DNA of 64,000 nt. Origin: Alteromonas sp. V450. GTDB lineage: Bacteria; Pseudomonadota; Gammaproteobacteria; Enterobacterales; Alteromonadaceae. The notes beneath the pieces were generated by a model. The model saw nothing but the letters and a program-made list of their open reading frames with translations, did no database searches and was not told where the DNA came from. A program made the position numbers and the translations under genes. Location of the stretch: positions 4,092,001-4,156,000 of the forward strand of contig NZ_MODU01000004.1 in NCBI RefSeq assembly GCF_001885075.1, read 5' to 3'. Shown piece by piece: positions 54,353-62,214 of the stretch (the stretch's first letter is position 1; each line of letters starts with the position of its first letter).

Positions 54353-55720
54353 CTACTGTCTTATCACCAGATAAAGCGTTGAATTATTGCGTTTCACGTT
54401 CAATGCAATAACACCTTTTGCCTCATCAAGTGCATTTCTAAACTCTGCTACGCTTGACGTGCGAACGCGGTTAACGCCTATAATCACGTCGTCAGCTTGC
54501 AGACCAATTCGCGCAGCCGGTGCACCTCGCTCAATGTCTGATACCACAACGCCTGCGTTACCCGCGTTGTCGGTACCGTTGACGAGCGTAGCCCCTTCAA
54601 GTGCAGGGTGAATTTGGGCTGCGGTAACGGTGGTGTCAGCAGCATCATCAAGAACAACATCAACATTCATTTTCTTGCCTTTTCGCATGATGCTAATTTC
54701 AACTTCAGCACCGGCGCCCATGCTAGCGATACGTGCGCGCAGTTCTTGGAAGCTATTCAACTGCCTTCCATTAATGGCCGTGATGATATCACCTGCTTGA
54801 AGGCCGCCTTTTTCTGCTGCAGAGTCAGGTTGAACTTCGCTGACAAATGCACCTGTATTGACTTCTGCGTTCATTGCTTCGGCGAGTCCCGCATCAATAT
54901 CACTACCCAGTATACCTAATAGCCCGCGACGCACTTCACCGAATTCAGCTATTTGGTCAACAAGGTTTTTCATCATATTAGCGGGAATGGCGAAGCCTAT
55001 GCCCACATTACCTCCGTTTGGCCCGAATATAGCGGTGTTGATACCCACTAATTCACCGTGAAGGTTCACCAACGCGCCACCAGAGTTTCCTCGGTTAATT
55101 GCAGCATCTGTTTGAATGAAGTCTTCATACCCGCCTATGTTCAAACCAGAACGGCCCAGCGCACTGACAATGCCGGATGTTACCGTCTGAGATAATCCAA
55201 ATGGATTTCCGATAGCGACAACAAAGTCGCCAACACGCAGTGCGTCTGAATCGGCAAGGGGCAACGCTTTCAAGTCATCAGGTTCAATTTTAAGCAAAGC
55301 AATATCGCTTTGTTCATCTGAACCCAATTTTTTTGCTTTGAACTCTCGGCCGTCAGTTAGTTTAACCGTAATTTCATCGGCATTATCTACAACGTGGTTG
55401 TTGGTGACGACGTACCCTTTGTCGGCATCGATAATTACACCTGAACCCAAACCTCTAAAGGGTCGTTCCTGAACTTGTTCTTGTGGTGCGCCAAAGAAAT
55501 AACGAAACATTTCTGGGACGCGCTGACGAGACGTTTGCGTACCTTCAACAGCAATGCTTACTACCGCAGGGGTCGCTTCTTCAAGCATTGGCGCTAAAGA
55601 GGGCACCTCATCTTTTTTATCGGAAAAGAAAGGCAACGCCGCCTGAGTACTCGCAGTAAAGCCCAATGAACTTATAACAACGGCAGACGCCAATAAACAG
55701 TGGCGGAAAGACATTTTCAT
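54353..55720 (-). CDS. degQ: Periplasmic serine endoprotease DegQ/DegP
   Basis: This is a protein quality-control protease and chaperone of the periplasm. The 455-residue product has a signal peptide (cleavage near TQA-ALPF) and a trypsin-like domain with His in VTNNHVVDNAD, Asp in EQSDIALLKI and Ser in NRGNSGGALV. Two PDZ domains follow (about 265-350 and 365-455). The LA loop is short, favouring DegQ over DegP. ATGs at 55720 and 55714 are both possible. An ECF-sigma-like promoter lies upstream. Confidence 0.94.
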   Translation of the reverse strand: MKMSFRHCLLASAVVISSLGFTASTQAALPFFSDKKDEVPSLAPMLEEATPAVVSIAVEGTQTSRQRVPEMFRYFFGAPQEQVQERPFRGLGSGVIIDADKGYVVTNNHVVDNADEITVKLTDGREFKAKKLGSDEQSDIALLKIEPDDLKALPLADSDALRVGDFVVAIGNPFGLSQTVTSGIVSALGRSGLNIGGYEDFIQTDAAINRGNSGGALVNLHGELVGINTAIFGPNGGNVGIGFAIPANMMKNLVDQIAEFGEVRRGLLGILGSDIDAGLAEAMNAEVNTGAFVSEVQPDSAAEKGGLQAGDIITAINGRQLNSFQELRARIASMGAGAEVEISIMRKGKKMNVDVVLDDAADTTVTAAQIHPALEGATLVNGTDNAGNAGVVVSDIERGAPAARIGLQADDVIIGVNRVRTSSVAEFRNALDEAKGVIALNVKRNNSTLYLVIRQ

Positions 55721-55768
55721 GTTCGCTTACACTCCTTCATGTTAAATGCGACATAGCATGGTTTCACT

Positions 55769-55796
55769 AAAGAGTCTCAGACAAAAATAAAGTTCC
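55769..55796 (-). promoter_or_regulatory. Possible sigma-E promoter of degQ
   Basis: GGAACTT at 55790-55796 (minus strand) is an exact sigma-E -35. Sixteen bases on, TCTTT (consensus TCTGA) is a partial -10. degP/degQ genes belong to the sigma-E regulon in many gammaproteobacteria, which fits, but the -10 is imperfect. Confidence 0.5.
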
Positions 55797-55801
55797 TTAT
55801 A

Positions 55802-56239
55802 TTACTGTTTTTCTGCGTTATTCTGACCAGAACCGCCGACGAACAACCCAGAGCCTGAGTTTGCAAAGTCTTTTGGTTGTGTGTCTGAAACGCGCTTAAC
55901 TTTAGCTTTGTCAGACCCTTTTAAGTTATTACGTAAATAGGTCGTGGCTTGATCCCCATAAAAAGGAACCTTGCTTTGTTCTTCTTCAGCGCCTTGTTCG
56001 AGAAGGTTTTCGTATTCCTCGACGTGTTGCTTTAATACTTCACATTGATTTTCAATAGCCTCTAGACTTTGTCTAGTTTGATGAATGTGATGTTGGGCTT
56101 GCTGAGCAAGGATTTCTTTCACTTGCTTTTCAGTCTGTGCTGCGTTCCCAGCGCCCTGCTTTTGTTGAAAGAAACGACCTACAAAAAAGCCGATAATTAA
56201 ACCAACAGCCAACAAAGCAAGAGATACTAACAATTCCAT
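55802..56239 (-). CDS. zapG: DUF1043 inner-membrane protein (ZapG/YhcB)
   Basis: This envelope and division-linked protein has an N-terminal helix (LLVSLALLAVGLIIGFFVGRFFQQK in part), a coiled coil (about residues 30-90, KQVKEILAQQAQHHIHQTRQ in part) and a disordered C-terminal tail (NSGSGLFVGGSGQNNAEKQ in part). The 145-residue length fits YhcB. It sits between degQ and zapE, its conserved place. Confidence 0.92.
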   Translation of the reverse strand: MELLVSLALLAVGLIIGFFVGRFFQQKQGAGNAAQTEKQVKEILAQQAQHHIHQTRQSLEAIENQCEVLKQHVEEYENLLEQGAEEEQSKVPFYGDQATTYLRNNLKGSDKAKVKRVSDTQPKDFANSGSGLFVGGSGQNNAEKQ

Positions 56240-56493
56240 TAAATTCTCCGAATCAATCTATATCTAACAGCCAACCGCATAGATACGGTTTTTAAACTGC
56301 TTTCGACCATAATCTGAATATAGCAAGGTCGACCTTGAAAAGCGCATACCAGATAGTATTTATTCAGTGTATGTCGAATTTCAATGTGAGATTCTACCGT
56401 GATTTCCATTAAAATTAAGGTCATAATTGAGAAATTCAAGCAGGTCGGTGCAGCAAGCGCCGCTATTGACTTTTGTACGGAGTAGTTAAGGCG

Positions 56494-57591
56494 ATGACGC
56501 CATGGGAAAAATATCAGTTAGATCTTCAGTCGTCTGACTTCCATTACGATGCGGCGCAGGAAAATGCAGTAAAAGAATTGCAGCGTTTATTCGACGAGCT
56601 AACCCAGCCTAAAAAGAAAATGACTTGGCGAGTAAAGCTTAAGGCGGCGTTTGGCAAAGGCCATGCGAAGCCGGGCATTCAGGGTATTTATTTTTACGGC
56701 GGCGTAGGGCGCGGTAAAACTTATCTTGTCGATACATTCTATGAGTGCTTACCTTTTGACAGAAAAATGCGCGTGCATTTTCATCGATTTATGTACCGAG
56801 TACATGACGAGTTAAAGCAACTGAAAAACGCGCAAGACCCACTTAAACTGGTAGCTACTAAGCTGGCTCAAGAAGCGCGAGTAATATGCTTTGACGAGTT
56901 TTTTGTATCTGACATTACCGATGCCATGATTTTAGGTACATTGATGGAAGAACTCTTTAGCCATGGCATTGTGCTGGTGGCTACCTCTAACATAGTACCT
57001 GACGATTTGTACAAAAATGGCTTGCAGCGTGCGAGATTCTTACCAGCTATCGACTTACTCAATCAGAATACTCGTGTGGTGAATGTAGATAGTGGTATTG
57101 ACTATCGTCTTCGTACTTTAGAGCAAGCGGAAATTTATCACTATCCACTAGATAATGAAGCTTTAGAAAATTTGCATGGCTATTTTGCTCAGTTAGCGCC
57201 AGAAGAAGGCTCGCAAAACGAAGAAATTGAGGTTAACAACCGAAAGATAAGTACGCTTAGAAATGCCGATGGGGTATTGATGATCGACTTTCAATCACTG
57301 TGTGGCGGACCGCGTAGCCAGAGTGACTATATCGAATTAAGTCGCTGTTATCATTCGGTGCTTTTAGCCAATGTTAGGGAAATGGGGCAACACAATGACG
57401 ACGTGGCACGCCGTTTTATTGCTATGGTGGATGAGTTTTATGAGCGCAACGTTAAGCTTATTATCTCTGCCGAGGTAGCCTTAGAAAATTTGTATAGCGA
57501 AGGATTACTTAATTTTGAATTTAGGCGTTGTTTAAGTCGGTTAAAGGAGATGCAGTCGCACGATTATTTAGCGACAGAGCATTTGCCTTAA
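56494..57591 (+). CDS. zapE: Cell division protein ZapE (AFG1-like ATPase)
   Basis: ZapE is an AAA+ ATPase that acts on FtsZ rings under stress or low oxygen. The 365-residue product has Walker A YGGVGRGKTYLVD, Walker B VICFDEFFVSDI, sensor VATSN and ARFLPAID. The family C-terminal region contains DFQSLCGGPRSQSDY. ATG 56494 with AAGGCG before it is favoured over an upstream TTG at 56473. It is divergent from zapG. Confidence 0.94.
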   Translation: MTPWEKYQLDLQSSDFHYDAAQENAVKELQRLFDELTQPKKKMTWRVKLKAAFGKGHAKPGIQGIYFYGGVGRGKTYLVDTFYECLPFDRKMRVHFHRFMYRVHDELKQLKNAQDPLKLVATKLAQEARVICFDEFFVSDITDAMILGTLMEELFSHGIVLVATSNIVPDDLYKNGLQRARFLPAIDLLNQNTRVVNVDSGIDYRLRTLEQAEIYHYPLDNEALENLHGYFAQLAPEEGSQNEEIEVNNRKISTLRNADGVLMIDFQSLCGGPRSQSDYIELSRCYHSVLLANVREMGQHNDDVARRFIAMVDEFYERNVKLIISAEVALENLYSEGLLNFEFRRCLSRLKEMQSHDYLATEHLP

Positions 57592-57823
57592 ACCTAATCG
57601 CGCGTTATTGCTAGCGCAATAGCAACTAAAACGCCATAAGGGCTGTATTGTTGGGGGGGAAATAGGGTAGAATTTTGCCACTTTTTTCTGTGTACCTGCG
57701 ACAATGTCGTTATCCGTTGTGATAAACGGGTTTCTACAAGTATGTAGAAAAGCTTAGGTGATAGCACAGTAGCCTTATAAAACCCAACGCAGCGTTTCTA
57801 ATTGCGAGAAAGAGAATTTTAAG

Positions 57824-58546
57824 ATGGGAAGAGCATTCGAAGTACGTAAAAACGCCATGGCAAAAACTGCCGGCCAAAAGACTAAAGTTTATTCTAAGTA
57901 CGGTAAAGAGATTTACGTGTGCGCAAAAAATGGTGGTACCGACCCAGACACTAACCTTTCACTTCGCCGCCTCATGGAGAAAGCAAAGAAAGATCAGGTG
58001 CCAAGCCACGTTATTGAAAAAGCTATTGATAAAGCGGCCGGTGGCGCTGGCGAAGACTTTCAACCAATGCGTTATGAGGGCTTTGGACCAGGTAACTGCA
58101 TGGTAATTGTTGACTGCTTGTCTGACAATGCCAATCGCACCATTACCGAAGTACGTAACTGCTTTACTAAAACCAACGCGAAACTTGGTGCACAGGGTGC
58201 GGTATCGCATATGTTTGACCACCAAGCCGTTTTCCAGTTCGAAGGTGACGACGAAGATGCCATCTTAGAAGTACTAATGGAGGCAGACGTTGACGTGACT
58301 GACGTTGAAGTAGAAGACGGTAAAGTGACGGTGTATGCACCACACACAGAATTCTATCAAGTAAAGACAGCGCTAACTGAAGCCTACCCAGACATTAGCT
58401 TTATTGCCGAAGAAATGAGCTGGATGCCGCAGACTGAGACAGAAATTAGCGAAGAAGACATGCCTATGTTTGAAAAATTCATGGACATGCTTAACGACTG
58501 TGACGATGTACAAGACGTTTATCACAACGCGATTACGCCTAGTTAA
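57824..58546 (+). CDS. YebC/PmpR/TACO1-family protein
   Basis: This family includes transcriptional regulators (PmpR, YebC) and, as shown recently for some members, translation factors acting on proline-rich stalls. The 240-residue product starts [19 protein letters not shown] and contains [36 protein letters not shown] and [12 protein letters not shown]. The MGRAFEVRK start marks the YeeN-like subgroup rather than canonical YebC (MAGHSKW). A terminator follows. Confidence 0.9.
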   Translation: MGRAFEVRKNAMAKTAGQKTKVYSKYGKEIYVCAKNGGTDPDTNLSLRRLMEKAKKDQVPSHVIEKAIDKAAGGAGEDFQPMRYEGFGPGNCMVIVDCLSDNANRTITEVRNCFTKTNAKLGAQGAVSHMFDHQAVFQFEGDDEDAILEVLMEADVDVTDVEVEDGKVTVYAPHTEFYQVKTALTEAYPDISFIAEEMSWMPQTETEISEEDMPMFEKFMDMLNDCDDVQDVYHNAITPS

Positions 58547-58573
58547 AATAAGAATACAGCTCGATTTTTTAAT

Positions 58574-58603
58574 GTGAAAGCCCCTCAATAGAGGGGCTTT
58601 TCG
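58574..58603. terminator. Bidirectional terminator
   Basis: GAAAGCCCCTC, AATA loop, GAGGGGCTTTTC lies between the convergent yebC-family and GGDEF-EAL genes and can end both. Confidence 0.92.
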
Positions 58604-58634
58604 TTATAAACAGGATGTTATCTTAGTTTTGCTT

Positions 58635-60524
58635 TTATCCAGCTAGGCGCTTAAGTAAATCATCCCAAAACAACGGTCTCGATAAAAAATACCCTTGTGC
58701 CCAGTCACAGCCATGTCTTTTCAAATAATTTAACTGCTCTTCAGTTTCAACCCCTTCCGCGATAACGCGTAAACCGTAAAGCTCGGCAAGGTTTTGTATG
58801 ATTAACACCATTTTGCTTCGGGGCTCTTTTTCAGAAAATAAATCACTAACAAAAGAGCGATCAATTTTAAGGCAGTGGGCAGGGTAGTGGATAAGTTGGC
58901 TAAATGCGGTATAGCCCGTTCCAAAGTCGTCGAGTGCTAAGGAAACGCCTAATTCATTTAACGCATTAAGCGTTTCTAAGCAGGCTTTATCTCCAGCAAC
59001 CAATGCGGTTTCAGTCACTTCTAATTCTACGCTGCACGGATTTACCTTGTGCGTCTCAAGTAAACGTTTAACCAAAGGTGGAAAATTTTCGTTGTGTAAC
59101 TCAACGCCAGATATATTGATGCACATTTTTCCTGTAAAGTTGTGTTGCTGCTGCAGTACTACAAGTCTTTCTAAAGCGTGTTCTAATACCCACAAATCAA
59201 TCGCTTTGATAAGTCCCGTTGATTCGGCAACCGGAATAAATTGATCAGGCCCTACACCCTCTAACTCTGGGGCTTTACATCTAAGCAGTGCTTCTATGGC
59301 AACAATATCATCGTTGTCACAGTTGAAAATGGGCATGAATGCCAGTGTGAATTGGTCGTTTTCCAACGACGTCCTCAATCCATTCTCTATTTTTTGGCGC
59401 TGTTTTATGGTTTCCGCAATTTCTTGGGTAAAAAATCTATAACAATTTCTACCGTTTTGTTTCGCGTCATACATTGCTGTATCAGCGTAATGAAGTAGTT
59501 CACTAGGCTCAACTGTGTCATCGGGGAAAACCGCAATACCAATACTGGCGTAAGTTAAGTGAGTAATGCCATCCACCTCGAAGCCACCATCGAAAATGTT
59601 CAGAATACGTGCTGCCACACTACCCGCATCGAACGTATTTTTAATATTTGGTAGCAGTACTACGAATTCGTCACCCGCGAGCCTGGCAATACTTTCTTCT
59701 TGAGGTTTCAGTAGTTGGTCTGATGGACGGATTTCTCTCCATAATTGTTCACTAAACTTGAGCAAGAGTTTGTCACCCATCTCATGACCATATTGATCAT
59801 TGACCTGTTTGAAGTTATCGAGGTCTATATAAAGTAGCCCTACCTTCTGTTTATCTTTGGTTGCTCTATTGATAACTCGTTGCAGGTTTGTTTTGAAATT
59901 CCATCTGTTCGGAAGACCGGTCAACGTGTCGTAAAACGCCATTTGCCTGATGTCATCATCGTGCAGTTTAATGATCGTTTCGTAAGACTGTTCTTCAGAA
60001 CGTAGTGCGGCTAGACATATGAGGTTTAGAGCCAACGTTGTGAGAATAAAACGTATGGCTTCGACAAGGGTGTAGCTCGTCATCAATAAGCTAGAAAGTG
60101 GCGTGAATAAAATAACGATGCTGGTAATACTAAAAATGCAGAAAACGACAACCGCAGGCCAAAACCGATTAATAAATAAGTTAATTGCCGCAATGGGATA
60201 TATCCACAGCATTCCGGTGTTGTCTTTTCCCCCTGTAATAAGCAAGCTCATACATAAAACAAACAAGATGCCGCTTAATACTATGGCGGCTCTCTCAACA
60301 TTGCCGGTGCGCTTTAAAAGATAAAGGTTGGCTAAACCAACTAGTGCACTACTTACTAATATGGTCCCAAGCAACAAAGCTTGGCCATATAAGCTGAGAC
60401 TACCTAACGCGAAAAGAAATACTACGCCTATAACAGTTAAGATCTGACAAAGCGCAAACCGACGTCGATGACGAACCTGCATCATCTCTTGTTGCCCTGT
60501 GGTAGTTTCGTGGGGTTGGGTCAT
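58635..60524 (-). CDS. Membrane GGDEF-EAL cyclic-di-GMP protein
   Basis: This 629-residue protein has about six hydrophobic segments in residues 25-172, a short coiled linker, a GGDEF domain (about 192-365) and an EAL domain (about 375-629). The diguanylate cyclase signature reads AGDEF (283-287) with DxLTGLPNR upstream. One Gly-to-Ala change may still allow activity. The EAL domain keeps EALLR (411-415), the DDFGTGYTAF loop and the VIAEGVET motif, so phosphodiesterase activity is likely. The monocistronic gene has no adjoining sensor. Confidence 0.93.
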   Translation of the reverse strand: MTQPHETTTGQQEMMQVRHRRRFALCQILTVIGVVFLFALGSLSLYGQALLLGTILVSSALVGLANLYLLKRTGNVERAAIVLSGILFVLCMSLLITGGKDNTGMLWIYPIAAINLFINRFWPAVVVFCIFSITSIVILFTPLSSLLMTSYTLVEAIRFILTTLALNLICLAALRSEEQSYETIIKLHDDDIRQMAFYDTLTGLPNRWNFKTNLQRVINRATKDKQKVGLLYIDLDNFKQVNDQYGHEMGDKLLLKFSEQLWREIRPSDQLLKPQEESIARLAGDEFVVLLPNIKNTFDAGSVAARILNIFDGGFEVDGITHLTYASIGIAVFPDDTVEPSELLHYADTAMYDAKQNGRNCYRFFTQEIAETIKQRQKIENGLRTSLENDQFTLAFMPIFNCDNDDIVAIEALLRCKAPELEGVGPDQFIPVAESTGLIKAIDLWVLEHALERLVVLQQQHNFTGKMCINISGVELHNENFPPLVKRLLETHKVNPCSVELEVTETALVAGDKACLETLNALNELGVSLALDDFGTGYTAFSQLIHYPAHCLKIDRSFVSDLFSEKEPRSKMVLIIQNLAELYGLRVIAEGVETEEQLNYLKRHGCDWAQGYFLSRPLFWDDLLKRLAG

Positions 60525-60924
60525 ATCAATGTAAAATTGTTAGATTTCCGAATGAAAAAGTTGCAGGCGTTAGTCTTAACTGTGATTGTGATAGTTTGTC
60601 CATAATAGGTGAGTTATTTAAACTTATCAATGAACCTTTAATTTATGAGTGTGGCATGAAAAGTATTGAAATTACTTACTTTTACATAAGGCTTTTCTAA
60701 TTAGAGACCCATCAAACTTAACGCTCTGCAAGAGAAATCTATTCTAAGCGGGCATCAATAGACATTTTTATTACCCCCTCATTATTTATCTTTGCTAACT
60801 CAAACTATTGTCAAAATAAATTTGAAACTGATTCGTCTTTTATCGGGATTATCATTGAAAAGCTTAAGCGATACTATACGTACAACTTTTAATTTAACCC
60901 CGACTATGTATTGAGGAGTTAGTA
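60525..60924. other. Intergenic region between GGDEF-EAL and nitroreductase genes
   Basis: This 400 bp AT-rich region serves two divergent genes. TATACG near 60876 may be a -10 for the nitroreductase gene, and a GGAG-like site precedes its start. A single CTTAAG at about 60862 is not repeated, so it is not a PmrA-type box. No ORF or hairpin of note was seen. Confidence 0.35.
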
Positions 60925-61581
60925 GTGTCTCATCCTATTATTGAAGATTTAAACAAGCGCTATACCGTAAAGCAATACGATGCCAACGAGCGTATTTCAG
61001 CCGACGAGCTAACGACGATACTTGAAGCATTGAGGTTGTCAGCGTCTTCAATTAATTCACAGCCCTGGAAGTTCGTCGTTGTCGAAAGTGACGAAGCTAA
61101 GCAGCGCTTACATGATAGCTTTGCCAACAAACACCAGTTCAATCAGCATCATGCAAAAGAAGCTTCGCATACTATTTTGTTTGCTTACGACCCTAAGTTC
61201 ACAAAAGAGAAATTTGTTAAGCGTGTTGATGCAGAAGTATCTTCGGGTCATCTACCTGAAGATATGCGTGAAAACTTCATGGGTGCTTACGCATTTGCTG
61301 AAGCGAACACCGATGACAATGGCAATAACGCAGCGTGGACTAAAGCCCAAGTTTATCTCGCTCTCGGTAACGTACTACATACTTTGGCTCGCCTAGGGAT
61401 CGCTTCTACACCTATGGAGGGTGTTGACTCTGATTTACTTGGTGAGTTGTTCAAAGATGAACTGGATGGTCACATCTGCGAGGTAGCGCTTGCCATGGGT
61501 TACCCTGATCTTGAGAAAGATTGGAATCACGGTCTTCCAAAAGCACGCCTAGCGAAAGAAGACGTTATTACAATCGTGTAA
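60925..61581 (+). CDS. NAD(P)H-dependent nitroreductase family protein
   Basis: This flavin (FMN) oxidoreductase is related to NfsB/dihydropteridine reductases. The 218-residue product has IIEDLNKRYTVKQYD, LEALRLSASSINSQPWKFVVV in part (the FMN-phosphate contact region), NAAWTKAQVYLALGNVLHTLARLGIASTPMEG in part, and EVALAMGYPD. GAGGAG precedes the start (GTG at 60925). The substrate is not predictable. It stands alone and ends in a terminator. Confidence 0.9.
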   Translation: MSHPIIEDLNKRYTVKQYDANERISADELTTILEALRLSASSINSQPWKFVVVESDEAKQRLHDSFANKHQFNQHHAKEASHTILFAYDPKFTKEKFVKRVDAEVSSGHLPEDMRENFMGAYAFAEANTDDNGNNAAWTKAQVYLALGNVLHTLARLGIASTPMEGVDSDLLGELFKDELDGHICEVALAMGYPDLEKDWNHGLPKARLAKEDVITIV

Positions 61582-61633
61582 CTTGTAGTAACGTGACGTT
61601 TAAACAAACGCACGTCACTCATATATACGAGAT

Positions 61634-61668
61634 GTAAAAAGAGCCCTTAGCATGGGCTCTTTTTACTA
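61634..61668. terminator. Terminator after nitroreductase gene
   Basis: A perfect 13-base stem GTAAAAAGAGCCC, TTAGCAT loop, GGGCTCTTTTTAC can act in both directions. Confidence 0.92.
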
Positions 61669-61752
61669 CAGCAATTGAATTTGCTTTTTTAGCCCCCACT
61701 GTACTTTGCTTACAGACAACAATCACTGCTTCTAACTGCGAATGGAACTCTG

Positions 61753-62130
61753 GTGAATACAACCTTTAAACGCTTTTACCCCTCTACATTTGCGCCTTTC
61801 CTCATGGCGTGGGTATTGTCGTATCTGGTTGTTAGTACTGGGTTTCAGCCACCCGATGTAGCGAGTAATGCCGAGGTAACATCACAGTCACCGCTTGCTA
61901 AGTTTGTTCATAACTCGCAAAGCTATTCTCTGCGGTTTAACGCCAGCAAGCTGACAGACAACAACAGTGAGCAGCCTACCGATGCGGATCTCTTAGGGCT
62001 AATACCTGCTTCGTTGCACTCGGTTTATGTAGGCCTTTTTGCTGTCAATACACGTTCAGCAGACGTTCCTTTTCAGTCACAAAAGTGGGTTAAACCAAGC
62101 CCTCGCGCACCGCCTTCTATCCTGATTTAA
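61753..62130 (+). CDS. Small exported or membrane hypothetical protein
   Basis: This 125-residue protein has one N-terminal hydrophobic segment (about residues 12-31, STFAPFLMAWVLSYLVVSTG) and a polar remainder with no recognised domain. A second weak hydrophobic patch (LLGLIPASLHSVYVGLF) may be amphipathic. It uses GTG, 85 bases upstream of secDF in the same direction, and may be co-transcribed with it. I do not recognise the family. Codon usage looks ordinary. Confidence 0.6.
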   Translation: MNTTFKRFYPSTFAPFLMAWVLSYLVVSTGFQPPDVASNAEVTSQSPLAKFVHNSQSYSLRFNASKLTDNNSEQPTDADLLGLIPASLHSVYVGLFAVNTRSADVPFQSQKWVKPSPRAPPSILI

Positions 62131-62214
62131 CAACTCATATGCGTCAACGTGGGGCACACCTATTGTGTTCTTAAATTTGGCGACCTTAAAAACATTATTA
62201 TTCAGGATTTCAAA

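Noticed and set aside
60860-60870. Single CTTAAG upstream of the nitroreductase gene, considered as a fourth PmrA-type box
   Set aside because: Only one half-site is present. The second copy at 5-base spacing is absent.
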